Shown: positions 17,516-27,065 of the stretch, piece after piece
Layout: each line of letters starts with the position of its first letter
Numbering within the stretch: position 1 is the stretch's first letter
Source of the DNA: Elizabethkingia miricola
GTDB taxonomy: Bacteria; Bacteroidota; Bacteroidia; Flavobacteriales; Weeksellaceae
DNA: 64,000 nucleotides
Assembly (NCBI RefSeq): GCF_001675285.1
Contig: NZ_LSGQ01000030.1
Location: 124,001 to 188,000 of the forward strand
Direction: 5' to 3'
Made by a program: the position numbers and the translations under genes
Notes under the pieces: generated by a model
Database searches by the model: none
Seen by the model: the letters and a program-made list of their open reading frames with translations, nothing else
What the model was told of the DNA's origin: nothing

Positions 17516-18860
17516 TGTCCGACAATCGAACTCTGAAAGGAAGCTCAAATGTAATCTGATCTCCTATCTTTGCAGTTTCACAAGGACCTCCATTTACATG
17601 GATCTGAGTAATTGTGATTTCCTGATCACCTGTTGTTGGCCCGGAAATTAAAACTTTATCCCCAACCGAAAGTTCTTTATTCTCGATTAAAAATTGTGCA
17701 ATTTTCGATTTTGAATAATAATGTTCAGCTTTTCCGATTAAAGTCTTTTTAATTTTTATTTTCTGACGAATATCTTTCGTTTCAGGTTTTACTGTTACTT
17801 TTCCTAAAGATTCAGTTGATAAATCACCAGAATGTTTAAATTTCAATGCATCAGATTTTCCTTTTCTGAAAACCTTATTTCCAACCTGTAGGCCTTTTCT
17901 TAATGCAACCTGTTCTTCTAAAGGCAAATGGATTGTTTCCAGACATTCTGTTGAACAACAGTTTTCCATTGCTGCTTTACAATCATCACATTGGATAAAC
18001 AATAGATGACAGGCATCATTGGCACAATTCGTATGATTATCACAAGGTTTACCACACTGGTGACATTGCGAAATGATATCATCTGTAATTCTTTCTCCTA
18101 ATCGGTGATCAAATACAAAATTTTTACCAATAAATTTACTCTTTATGCCTTCTTCCTTTATCTGGCGGGTATATTCAATAATTCCGCCTTCCAACTGGTA
18201 AACGTTTTTAAAACCTTGATGTTTGAAATAAGCACTGGCTTTTTCACAGCGAATTCCACCAGTACAATACATCAGCAGGTTTTTATCTTCTTTAAAATCC
18301 TGTAATTGATCGTTGATGATCGGCAAACTCTCTCTAAAGTTTTCCACATCCGGAGTAATAGCACCTTCAAAATGCCCAACTTCACTTTCATAGTGGTTTC
18401 TGAAATCGACTACAATAGTATTGGGATCTTCAAGTAAATTATTAAATTCTTGTGCTTTTAAGTGAATTCCTTTATTCGTAACATCAAAAGAGTCATCATT
18501 CAAACCATCAGCGACAATTTTATGTCTCACTTTTATGGTTAGTTTTAAAAAAGAATGATTGTCCTGTTCAACTGCTACATTTAAACGAATCCCTTTCATA
18601 AAATCGTAAGCTTCCAACGTATTGCGAAAATCTTCTAAATGATCCGCAGGAACACTCATTTGAGCATTAATGCCTTCATTCGCTACATAAATACGCCCGA
18701 GAGCCTCAAGTGCGTTCCAGGCTATAAATAATTCGTCGCGAAATTTTTTAGGATCTTCAATTTTGGCATACGCATAGAAAGACAATGTAAGGCGTTCCTT
18801 ACCAGCTTCATCAATAAGTTGAGCTCTTTCTTCTGCGCTTAATGTGTTATACAGTTGCAT
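17490..18860 (-). CDS. trhO: tRNA uridine(34) hydroxylase TrhO (rhodanese-like), with C-terminal extension
   Basis: TrhO/YceA family enzyme, which with oxygen hydroxylates uridine 34 of tRNAs. It has an acylphosphatase-like N-terminus (NEGINAQMSVP), then a rhodanese domain with the active-site loop MYCTGGIRCEKA (catalytic Cys199) and the family's Cys-rich zinc region (CHQCGKPCDNHTNCAND, then CDDCKAAMENCCSTEC). At 456 residues it is about 100 longer than the E. coli enzyme: the extra C-terminal domain (after KFKHSGDLS) ends in FRVRLSDKLYKIVQD, much like the C-terminal barrel of U32 peptidases. No terminator is seen before the downstream cyclo-ligase gene. Confidence 0.93.
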   Translation of the reverse strand: MQLYNTLSAEERAQLIDEAGKERLTLSFYAYAKIEDPKKFRDELFIAWNALEALGRIYVANEGINAQMSVPADHLEDFRNTLEAYDFMKGIRLNVAVEQDNHSFLKLTIKVRHKIVADGLNDDSFDVTNKGIHLKAQEFNNLLEDPNTIVVDFRNHYESEVGHFEGAITPDVENFRESLPIINDQLQDFKEDKNLLMYCTGGIRCEKASAYFKHQGFKNVYQLEGGIIEYTRQIKEEGIKSKFIGKNFVFDHRLGERITDDIISQCHQCGKPCDNHTNCANDACHLLFIQCDDCKAAMENCCSTECLETIHLPLEEQVALRKGLQVGNKVFRKGKSDALKFKHSGDLSTESLGKVTVKPETKDIRQKIKIKKTLIGKAEHYYSKSKIAQFLIENKELSVGDKVLISGPTTGDQEITITQIHVNGGPCETAKIGDQITFELPFRVRLSDKLYKIVQD

Positions 18861-19104
18861 GCTATAAACGTTTTAAGTGAGAAAAATATATTTTGCAAAT
18901 ATAGTGATTTTTCAATTGAATATATTTGATCCGATACCACTACAATTTCCAATCCCCCTAAAACATGTATAATTATTTGAGTAAATATTTCAATAATCTA
19001 ACAATATCCCGTTAAGATTACATTCATAACAATTAAAATTTCAAAACACTTGTTAAACTTAGTTAAAATAAGCCCTTTTAAGAAAAATACATCAACATTT
19101 GCCT

Positions 19105-19112
19105 TAAATTTG
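19105..19112 (+). promoter_or_regulatory. -7 box of htrA
   Basis: TAAATTTG fits the Bacteroidota -7 consensus 37 bases before the htrA start. No clear TTG is seen at the usual distance upstream, so the promoter is tentative. Confidence 0.45.
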
Positions 19113-19149
19113 ATTACTCAATAATAAATAAAAAAAGTACTATAATAAA

Positions 19150-20673
19150 ATGGATTTCAAAAAAATTATGCCGTTGGCTGTAGTAGGAGTCCTTTCTGCA
19201 GCGACTACTGTAGGCACCCTTCACTACTTTGACAGTAATCATGATACAAATGGAGATTTTAATTATTTCCATTCTTCAAGAAAAGACGGGCAATTTGCCA
19301 GCCTGAACGCAGTGGCATTAGGAGATGACTTTGTAAAAGCATCTAAAACTGCAGTTCCTGCCGTTGTCACAATTAAGAACTACCAGAGCAATGCCGGAAG
19401 AAACCGTGGAATGGATCAGGATCTGTTCGACTTCTTCTTCGGTGATCCGTTTGGAGGAAGAAAACAACAGCAGCCTCAGCAGCAGCAACCACCAAAGGAT
19501 ATGCCTTCAGGTCTTGGTTCGGGAGTTATTATCTCTCCGGATGGCTACATCATTACCAACAACCACGTGGTAGCTAATGCTAATAAACTGGAAGTTGTAC
19601 TAAGCAATAAGAAAAGCTACACCGCGAACCTGATAGGAACTGACCCTAGTACAGATATTGCTCTTTTGAAAATTGAAGATAAAGGTCTCCCTTATCTAAA
19701 CTTTGCTAATTCAGATTTAGCAGAAGTTGGGCAATGGGTATTAGCTATTGGTAACCCATTAGGTCTTAACTCTACTGTTACTGCCGGAATTATTTCTGCA
19801 AAAGGAAGAAGCATAGACTTACTAAGCCAGCAAAGTAAAACTCCGATAGAATCATTCATCCAGACTGACGCTGTAATTAACAGAGGAAATAGTGGTGGTG
19901 CATTAATCAATATCAACGGAGATTTAATTGGTATTAACTCTGCAATTTCATCTTCATCAGGTTATTATGAAGGTTATGGATTTGCAGTACCTTCCAATCT
20001 TGCCAGAAAAGTTGTAGAAGATATTAAGAAGTTTGGTATTGTACAGAGAGGTTTCTTAGGCGTAAGCAATCTGGATCTTTCTGACGAAATGCTTATCAGA
20101 CAATACAACCAGCAATACAAAACCAACATAAAGCCAGGAATTGGTATGTATGTTATTAATGTTGCTGATAATAGTGGTGCGTTAGATGCAGGAATTAAGA
20201 AGGGTGACATCATCACTAAAATAGATGGACAAAACATTACAAACTTTGCTGATCTTTCTCTTGCCATCGGTAGTAAAAGACCTGGAGATGTTGTAAAAGT
20301 AAGCTACCAAAGAAATGGTAAGGAAAATACTACATCTGTAACTTTAAAAGATCAGGATGGAAATACTAAATTCCGCAGTAAAGCTGATTTACCTGTAGCC
20401 GAAAAGCTTGGCGCAGATTTCCAACCTTTAACTGAACGTGACAAAGTATACTTTGGATTAGACAGTGGTGTAGGTGTTACAAATGTTACCGACAGCGGCT
20501 TATTAGCTTCAATTGGTATCGGTGAAAGAAACATTATCACCGAGATCAATGGTAAACCTGTAAATTCTAAAAAAGATGTTGAAAAAATCCTGAACAACTA
20601 TAAAGGTCAGGTAAATGTAAAATATCTTGATGATAATGGCAGAATGACCAGCAGAGGTTTCAAAATGCCTTAA
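19150..20673 (+). CDS. htrA: Periplasmic serine protease of the HtrA/DegP family
   Basis: Envelope quality-control protease and chaperone. The N-terminal hydrophobic segment (MPLAVVGVLSAATTVG) exports or anchors it. The trypsin-like triad is intact: His139 in ITNNHVV, Asp169 in STDIALLKI and Ser248 in RGNSGGALI. Two PDZ domains follow (about 290-390 and 410-507), the second starting near LDSGVGVTNV. A Gln-rich insert (QQQPQQQQP, residues 106-114) lies in the loop before the protease core, where DegP carries its flexible LA loop. Length 507 residues is normal. Monocistronic, ending at a strong bidirectional terminator. Confidence 0.97.
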   Translation: MDFKKIMPLAVVGVLSAATTVGTLHYFDSNHDTNGDFNYFHSSRKDGQFASLNAVALGDDFVKASKTAVPAVVTIKNYQSNAGRNRGMDQDLFDFFFGDPFGGRKQQQPQQQQPPKDMPSGLGSGVIISPDGYIITNNHVVANANKLEVVLSNKKSYTANLIGTDPSTDIALLKIEDKGLPYLNFANSDLAEVGQWVLAIGNPLGLNSTVTAGIISAKGRSIDLLSQQSKTPIESFIQTDAVINRGNSGGALININGDLIGINSAISSSSGYYEGYGFAVPSNLARKVVEDIKKFGIVQRGFLGVSNLDLSDEMLIRQYNQQYKTNIKPGIGMYVINVADNSGALDAGIKKGDIITKIDGQNITNFADLSLAIGSKRPGDVVKVSYQRNGKENTTSVTLKDQDGNTKFRSKADLPVAEKLGADFQPLTERDKVYFGLDSGVGVTNVTDSGLLASIGIGERNIITEINGKPVNSKKDVEKILNNYKGQVNVKYLDDNGRMTSRGFKMP

Positions 20674-20708
20674 TCTGAATAAGGATTAATAGAATAATTG
20701 ACACATAA

Positions 20709-20739
20709 AAAACCCCGGAAGCAATGCTTCCGGGGTTTT
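20709..20739. terminator. Bidirectional intrinsic terminator between htrA and the SusD gene
   Basis: CCCCGGAAGC and GCTTCCGGGG form a 10-bp GC-rich stem with a 3-base loop, flanked by A-tracts and T-tracts on both sides. It serves the two convergent units. Confidence 0.95.
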
Positions 20740-20744
20740 GTTTA

Positions 20745-22427
20745 TTAATCTGGATTTTGAATCAGATTGGGCTGTGCTATAATTTGAGACTCTGGCAAGT
20801 ATAAAACTACACGTTTATCATCAGGTTTGACTTCATAGAATGGGGAGGTTCCGTTAAGGTGAGTACCTGGATACCTTCTATTTAATGTTTTGCCATTTCT
20901 AAATATATCAAACTTACGATGCCCTTCGAACGCAAGCTCTAACCTTCTCTCATCAAGAACAACATCAAGGATATTACGGCCTGTTGGCAGAGAAGTATAT
21001 GCTGAAATACCCGCTCTTTGTCTAATCATATTAATATCTGCAAGTGCAGAAGCAACATTACCTTGTTTAGCATATGCCTCAGCTCTATTTAAATACATTT
21101 CTGCAAGCCTAAGTATTACAGGAGAATAAAGCTGAGGAATTCCATCTTGTAATGAACATTTTAAGATATAGAATTTTGGATAACCATTTCTTTTATCCAT
21201 ATCATAATCTTTAGTAACATATGTTTTAACATTATTTTCATCATATGTATAATACAATGTCCCTTTTGGCCCTCCGGGCTCACTTAATAAATCATAAGTA
21301 TAAGTAATATTAGTTTTAGGGTCCGTTGGATTAGGTTTAGTTATTTTAAATTTAGTTTTTCCTCCTTCTTCATATAGACGGCCAAACCAATATTTATAAT
21401 TATTATCTACATAATAAACTGCTGGGATTTTACTACCGTTATTATCCAAAGTATACACTGGAGAAATAAATTTCCTTCTGGCATCTCCCGTATTTTGATC
21501 AATTAGATCCAGGTATGTTTGCGAAGCATACATCTCGCCCCAACCAACATCTTGAATATTGGCAAACATGGAACCGATAGTATACCAACCATGGTTATAA
21601 TCACCATCTTTATTATACTTAAAAGCTAAAATAGTTTCATTGTTAGCTTCAGGCGTTTTTTTAGAATAATCTCCTAATTCATTTGTTGGTAAAAGACCTC
21701 TTTCCCCTGAGCTAATTACTTTATTTGTATAGTCAATAGCTTTCTGATTATCTCCCATATACAAATAAACCCTTGATAACAATGCTTGAGCAGCGATCTT
21801 AGTTGCGCGAATATGAGAGGTATTATCAGACATTAAAGTCTCAGCCTTCAATAAATCACTGATTACCTGATCATAAACCTGACCAACAGTAGACCTTGGT
21901 GGAAGATTGTTTACATCCGTATTTATTTTTATAGGTACTCCAAGATTCTCTTTCCCCTGATAATAGGGTCTTCCAAATATATTGACTAGCTGAAAATAAC
22001 TATAGGCTCTTAGGAAATAGTTTTCTCCAATTAATTGATCCGTGGTTGAGTCTTTTCCCTCTTTTGCTAATTCTATAACCTTGTTACACCCGATAATTGC
22101 TTTATAGCCATTACTCCATATATTGGCAACTCTTCCTCCAGTTTTTACAAGTTTGTAATTATACATATAGAAAAAGTCATCAGTAGTTGTACCACTTAAT
22201 GTAACATTATCTGTACCATATTCTGACGCACGATAAAGATTATTGTAAAAACCTCCTCCATCAGCATCTCCTTTTAATATTGCATAATTACCATTCGTTA
22301 CTGTAATTATACTATTGGGATTAGATAGCAATTCATCAGAAACAATCTCCGACATTGGCTGTGTATCCAAATTACAACTCGTAACTGTCGCTGTAATTAT
22401 TGCTGTATATATAAAATATTTTTTCAT
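20745..22427 (-). CDS. SusD/RagB-family nutrient-binding lipoprotein (pair A)
   Basis: Outer-membrane surface lipoprotein that acts as the lid of a SusC channel. Lipoprotein signal MKKYFIYTAIITATVTSC, then NLDTQP. Family segments include YFLRAYSYFQLVNIFGRPYY, the TPR-like helices, LLSRVYLYMGDNQKAIDYTNKVI, and the C-terminal RLAEMYLNRAEAYAKQGN and LDERRLELAFEGHRKFDIFR. Length 560 residues is normal. It starts 9 bases after the SusC gene of pair A. No carbohydrate-active enzyme or other catabolic gene is adjacent, so the ligand is unknown. Confidence 0.96.
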   Translation of the reverse strand: MKKYFIYTAIITATVTSCNLDTQPMSEIVSDELLSNPNSIITVTNGNYAILKGDADGGGFYNNLYRASEYGTDNVTLSGTTTDDFFYMYNYKLVKTGGRVANIWSNGYKAIIGCNKVIELAKEGKDSTTDQLIGENYFLRAYSYFQLVNIFGRPYYQGKENLGVPIKINTDVNNLPPRSTVGQVYDQVISDLLKAETLMSDNTSHIRATKIAAQALLSRVYLYMGDNQKAIDYTNKVISSGERGLLPTNELGDYSKKTPEANNETILAFKYNKDGDYNHGWYTIGSMFANIQDVGWGEMYASQTYLDLIDQNTGDARRKFISPVYTLDNNGSKIPAVYYVDNNYKYWFGRLYEEGGKTKFKITKPNPTDPKTNITYTYDLLSEPGGPKGTLYYTYDENNVKTYVTKDYDMDKRNGYPKFYILKCSLQDGIPQLYSPVILRLAEMYLNRAEAYAKQGNVASALADINMIRQRAGISAYTSLPTGRNILDVVLDERRLELAFEGHRKFDIFRNGKTLNRRYPGTHLNGTSPFYEVKPDDKRVVLYLPESQIIAQPNLIQNPD

Positions 22428-22436
22428 TTTTAATTA

Positions 22437-25223
22437 TTAGAATGTTAAATTAACGCCTAAAGTTATCTTACGAGGCACTGGATAATGCGCAGCATCTGCT
22501 TCATTATATGGACTTGTACCATTTGGTCCAAAACCTACTTCAGGATCCGTGAATGAAAATTTCGTAAATGTAAACATGTTCTCTGCATTGACATAAATAC
22601 TAGCATTCTTTATTTTCATTCCTTCTAACCATTGTCTAGGAATATTATAACCTAATCTAATCGATCGTATTTTAATAAAGCTAGCATCTTCAAGATATCT
22701 AGATGATGTTTTATTGGATAAGCTTGTATTATTATAAACTGCTTTTGGATGAGTTGCTTCGTCTCCTGACTTCTGCCATCTAGTCCAACCCTGCTCTGCA
22801 ATATACATCTGGTTATAAGTAGGATAAGCTCCATCTGAATCAAAAAGTTCACGTGGCCCATTATAAATAAGACCTCCTTTAGAGAAAAATGCATTAATAT
22901 CTAAGAAAATTCCTTTATATTGTAAACTAGAGTTTATCCCCCCAAAATAATCAGGCGTTGCAGTTCCTACTTTTTGTAAAGTAGCAGCATTATAATTATT
23001 CGTTGTCGATACTGTTCCATCAGCACCAACAACTTCCCACAAAGGATCTCCATTTTTAGAATCTACTCCTGACCACTTTCTCATATAAAAAGCATTAATA
23101 TCTTCTCCTTCAATATATCTCTTATTTCCATTTGGAATTGGTTTACCATCTTTTAGAGATAGAATTTTGTTTCGATTCAGACCGATATTAAAATCCAGAG
23201 TCCATTTAAAATTTTGGTTTTTAACTACATCATAGTTTACTGCAATTTCAAACCCTTTATTTCTTAATTTACCAATATTTTGATATTGCCATACTTGACC
23301 TGCAAGAACCGGATACGTATAACGATATGACATATCATTATTATCCTTAATATAGAAATCCGCTGTAATTCCTAACCTGTTAAAGATTCTAAAATCAAAA
23401 CCAACATTGGTTGTTTTAACAATTTCCCATGAATATTTTTTATTTTCTACCTGTGTCAAAACTGCTCCCGGGAAACCATCATAAGTATATCCAAGGCTTG
23501 TTCCAGGAATTGTTGTATAATAAAGGTCCTGCCATCCATAATAAACACTACCTGGTTGATTACCTACCAAACCATAACTCGCTCTAAGTTTTAATTCCGT
23601 TAACCAGTCTCTTTGAAGAAAGCTTTCTTTATGTAGGTTCCACGCAGCACTAGCTGACCAAAAAGTACCATATCTAACATCTGCGCCGTATATCGATGCT
23701 CCATCTCTTCTAATAGAAAACTGAGCTAAATATTTTCCTGCATAACTATAGTTAGTATTAAATAGAAAACCTTGGAACATATAAGAATTCCCGCCTCCAG
23801 TTGGCTTCTGCATTGTAGATGCCCCTGCATCAAGAACTTCCTTCCCTCCTACAATGTGAGATACAGAAGCATTAACCGATTCATTTTTGCTATCTTGAAA
23901 TTCATAAGCAGCTAATGCATCAATAGAATGCTCTCCAAAAGTCTTATTATACTTCAGCATTTGGTTAAAGTATCTTGAAAGACGTTTTGTGGTATATTTA
24001 TATATAGCCCCACCATTAGCACTTCCACCTATTGAAAGAGGATCCGAGTATGACATGCTATCATCATAGTAGAGAGTAAAGTTATTTACAGAGGAGTAAA
24101 CAAGATTCTTTAATATTTTATAATCGAAATCCCCGTTAACAGAAACATTAAAGTTACTTCCTTTACTATAATCTCTTTGCAAATCATAATAATAATTAGA
24201 CATATCTCTACCCCACCACTTATCCGGACCACTTGTTGGATAGTCTAATCTAGGCCTTCCTATTTTACCATCAGCCAAATATGGAGAATCCCATGGCATA
24301 TTAAGGTACATCTGATATAAGCTATGCTGCTGATTATAATTTGTATTATAGGTAATTGATACTTTAGGCTTTAGAATCAACTTATTATTTACTTCATACT
24401 CATGATTAAGACGAAAAGCAATTCTATCCATTTTGTTTCCAATTACCGAACCCTCTTCTTTATAGTAATTTCCAGAAATGTAAGTTTTCGACTTATCCGT
24501 TCCTCCAGAAAACTCTACAGTATAATTCTGAATTAAACCCGATTGGGTTCCGGCATTTAACCAATCAAAATTTCGATTTCTAAGAACAGGTGTAAAATCT
24601 ACGTCAGAATACTTCATCTCATCTGCCCAAAAATCATACATCTGCTGGCCGTTCATCAACTTAAACTTTCCTGTATTGAAGACCGAATAAGTTGTATTTG
24701 CCGTTACAGATAGTTGATTTGTACCTTTTTTACCAGATTTTGTAGTGACTTGAACAACCCCACTTGCTCCCCTGGAACCATATAAGGCAGTAGAAGCAGC
24801 ATCTTTAAGAACACTAATACTTTCAATTTGATTAGGATCTAGATTAGGAGATCCATTAAAAATAACACCATCCACTACCCAGATAGGATTTCTTGCACCA
24901 CTTATTGATGTTGCCCCTCTTATGATTATGGATGCCCCAGAACCTGGCGCTCCACTGGATTGTATTACCTGAACCCCTGCAGCCCGTCCCTGAATCATGT
25001 TAGCTACATTGGGCGTAGTAACTGCTTTCAAATCCTCTTTTTTTATAAGAGAATAACTTTCAGAAGTATTTCCTTTTCTCTGGGTCTTATATCCCAGTAC
25101 AACAACTTCTTCAATTTTTTTTTCGTTAAGGGAATCTTTTTTCGTCGTCTGGGCATGTATTATTCCGGACATCAGAAAAAAGCATACCCCTACCTTCCCA
25201 AAATTTTTAATTTGAGTCTTCAT
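22437..25223 (-). CDS. SusC/RagA-family TonB-dependent outer-membrane transporter (pair A)
   Basis: A 22-stranded TonB-dependent channel that imports ligands captured by its SusD partner. Signal peptide MKTQIKNFGKVGVCFFLMSG, ending HAQ; soon after comes the TonB-box-like EEVVVLGYKTQ. The plug follows with RGAAGVQVIQSSGAPGSG, WVVDGVIFNG and the SusC signature VLKDAASTALYGSRGASGVV. The last strand ends with the aromatic KITLGVNLTF. At 928 residues it is compact: the usual N-terminal CarboxypepD_reg-like domain is absent. The first 20 residues are almost the same as those of pair B, so the pairs are tandem paralogues. Confidence 0.97.
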   Translation of the reverse strand: MKTQIKNFGKVGVCFFLMSGIIHAQTTKKDSLNEKKIEEVVVLGYKTQRKGNTSESYSLIKKEDLKAVTTPNVANMIQGRAAGVQVIQSSGAPGSGASIIIRGATSISGARNPIWVVDGVIFNGSPNLDPNQIESISVLKDAASTALYGSRGASGVVQVTTKSGKKGTNQLSVTANTTYSVFNTGKFKLMNGQQMYDFWADEMKYSDVDFTPVLRNRNFDWLNAGTQSGLIQNYTVEFSGGTDKSKTYISGNYYKEEGSVIGNKMDRIAFRLNHEYEVNNKLILKPKVSITYNTNYNQQHSLYQMYLNMPWDSPYLADGKIGRPRLDYPTSGPDKWWGRDMSNYYYDLQRDYSKGSNFNVSVNGDFDYKILKNLVYSSVNNFTLYYDDSMSYSDPLSIGGSANGGAIYKYTTKRLSRYFNQMLKYNKTFGEHSIDALAAYEFQDSKNESVNASVSHIVGGKEVLDAGASTMQKPTGGGNSYMFQGFLFNTNYSYAGKYLAQFSIRRDGASIYGADVRYGTFWSASAAWNLHKESFLQRDWLTELKLRASYGLVGNQPGSVYYGWQDLYYTTIPGTSLGYTYDGFPGAVLTQVENKKYSWEIVKTTNVGFDFRIFNRLGITADFYIKDNNDMSYRYTYPVLAGQVWQYQNIGKLRNKGFEIAVNYDVVKNQNFKWTLDFNIGLNRNKILSLKDGKPIPNGNKRYIEGEDINAFYMRKWSGVDSKNGDPLWEVVGADGTVSTTNNYNAATLQKVGTATPDYFGGINSSLQYKGIFLDINAFFSKGGLIYNGPRELFDSDGAYPTYNQMYIAEQGWTRWQKSGDEATHPKAVYNNTSLSNKTSSRYLEDASFIKIRSIRLGYNIPRQWLEGMKIKNASIYVNAENMFTFTKFSFTDPEVGFGPNGTSPYNEADAAHYPVPRKITLGVNLTF

Positions 25224-25246
25224 AGATTATTACTTTTTAACTGTTT

Positions 25247-25277
25247 CAAATGTACAAAAAATGGTTCCATAAGCAAA
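25247..25277 (-). promoter_or_regulatory. Promoter of SusC/SusD pair A
   Basis: Minus-strand TTTG at 25277-25274, a 19-base spacer and TACATTTG at 25254-25247, 24 bases before the SusC start. Together with the terminator at 25345-25379 it makes pair A an independent unit. Confidence 0.8.
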
Positions 25278-25344
25278 TTCACATCTTAAATAGCGTTAAA
25301 ATATTGTGTTTTATACACTTATAGAACTAAAATATTGACTAATT

Positions 25345-25379
25345 AAAAAAACAGATTACCCAAAAAGAGTAATCTGTTT
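25345..25379 (-). terminator. Intrinsic terminator after SusD of pair B
   Basis: Minus strand: AAACAGATTAC / GTAATCTGTTT, an 11-bp stem with a 9-base loop, followed by a T-run. It lies just after the SusD gene of pair B. Confidence 0.92.
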
Positions 25380-25387
25380 AAGTTTTT

Positions 25388-27046
25388 TTAATATCCTTTT
25401 TCTGACTGAGCTTGTTTTAATAACGGGTTATAATCAACTGCACTCTGAGGATAAGGAAATCTATTATACCTATCATTCCATACCCTTTTCTGAACAAGGC
25501 CATTGGTAATATCATAAGTATCCTTCATTACATCTTTGGCTATTCCCCATCTTCTAATATCTGAATACCTAAAACCTTCTTGAGCCAATTCAACCCTTCT
25601 TTCATTTCTTATGATATTTCTAAGACTTTCTTTTGTCTGATTCCTTTGGATCTTAGGCATTGAAACCCGGTCTCTGATAAGATCTAAAGCATCATATATA
25701 CTTGCATCAGGCCCTGCCTGCTCATTTTTAGCCTCTGCGTATGTAAGCAGAATCTCTGCATAGCGGATAATTGGATAGTCCTGAGGAGCATTTGCTTCCT
25801 GTTTATATTTTGGGTCTACAAGCTTCCTGAAGTTATATCCTGTCCTTGATGTATTATTCCCTCCTTTATTCCAATTAAATGTGAAACCTTTTTCGATTTG
25901 ATTCCATCTACTGGTTGGAAAAATAATACTTGCATACAATCTTGTATCTCTGTTTTTAAATTCTTTAATGTAATCCGGTTTAACCGCGCCATTATTATAA
26001 TTAGCCGCACGCTCCTGCAAACTTGGTGGCGTAAATACCGAACCATCCCTGTTTAAATAAGCATTTACAAACTCAATAGTCGGTGTAATAGAACTCCAGC
26101 CGCTTAATTCATTAGGCATTAACAAAGTATATATTGAGCTCGCCTGATCCCATTGGCTATTTTCTATAAACTGTCTGGTTAAAATAAACTCTGAATTCGT
26201 TTCGTTTTCAGCCCAGAAAAGCTTTTCGTAACTTTTTAAACCTTTATAAAAATTAGTTTGATCATCTGCAGAAGAAAAATCAACAAAGTCTTTTCCATAA
26301 TTATCTGCCATATCTTCTGCTGATACATTAGTTACTTTGAAAAGATTATAAGTCCCGGAATCTATAACCTGTTTAGCCGTTACAGCTGCATCATTCCACA
26401 GACCACTATATAGCTGCACCCTCGCCTTTAAAGCCAATGCCGCTCCCTTAGTTACCCTTCCTTTTTCATCGCCACTTCCACCTCCGTAAGAAACAGGAAG
26501 TACATTTGCTGCATCTGTTAATTCTTTTAAAATAAAAGTAACTACATCCTTCTCAGGAACAGGGGTTAGTTTATCGCCTGTTGGAACAGCTTCCTGAAAC
26601 AAAGGAACTGCACCAAAAAGTTGTGTCAAGTTAAAATAATTAAAAGCTCGTAAGAACCTGGCCTCAGCAATAAATCTATTCTTTCTGCTTTCATCCATTT
26701 TTACTTTCCCTATATTTTCAAGCAGTGTATTTGCCCTTCGGATGGTTACCCAATCATAACCAAAATCAGTATTTGCAGTGATATCTCCGGCAGCCCCCAC
26801 CGTTGCTGACGTCTCCCAAGGATATTGAGCATATGTATTATCGGTATAGGCATCAGAATACCATGCAGAACTCGCCGCACCTCCCAGAAACGAATAAACT
26901 CCGTTTAACGCTAGTGTAGCATCTTTTTCTGTATTCCAATAGGTTTCAGTTGCTATTTTGTCATCCGGAAATCGATCCAGATTACATGAATTGAGAGAGA
27001 CTGCCATTATCAGAGAAGATAATATTGGCATTATATTTTTTTTCAT
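25388..27046 (-). CDS. SusD/RagB-family nutrient-binding lipoprotein (pair B)
   Basis: Partner lipoprotein of the upstream SusC. I place the start at the ATG at 27046: MKKNIMPILSSLIMAVSLNSC is a lipoprotein signal, and the 16 codons further upstream would bury it. Family features: RFIAEARFLRAFNYFNLTQL, the LKARVQLYSGLWNDAAVTAK helix pair, YPIIRYAEILLTYAEAKNEQ, and RNERRVELAQEGFRYSDIRRW. About 552 residues. Gap to the SusC gene is 19 bases. Ligand unknown. Confidence 0.95.
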   Translation of the reverse strand: MKKNIMPILSSLIMAVSLNSCNLDRFPDDKIATETYWNTEKDATLALNGVYSFLGGAASSAWYSDAYTDNTYAQYPWETSATVGAAGDITANTDFGYDWVTIRRANTLLENIGKVKMDESRKNRFIAEARFLRAFNYFNLTQLFGAVPLFQEAVPTGDKLTPVPEKDVVTFILKELTDAANVLPVSYGGGSGDEKGRVTKGAALALKARVQLYSGLWNDAAVTAKQVIDSGTYNLFKVTNVSAEDMADNYGKDFVDFSSADDQTNFYKGLKSYEKLFWAENETNSEFILTRQFIENSQWDQASSIYTLLMPNELSGWSSITPTIEFVNAYLNRDGSVFTPPSLQERAANYNNGAVKPDYIKEFKNRDTRLYASIIFPTSRWNQIEKGFTFNWNKGGNNTSRTGYNFRKLVDPKYKQEANAPQDYPIIRYAEILLTYAEAKNEQAGPDASIYDALDLIRDRVSMPKIQRNQTKESLRNIIRNERRVELAQEGFRYSDIRRWGIAKDVMKDTYDITNGLVQKRVWNDRYNRFPYPQSAVDYNPLLKQAQSEKGY

Positions 27047-27065
27047 AAGATTAAGAGTAATAAGA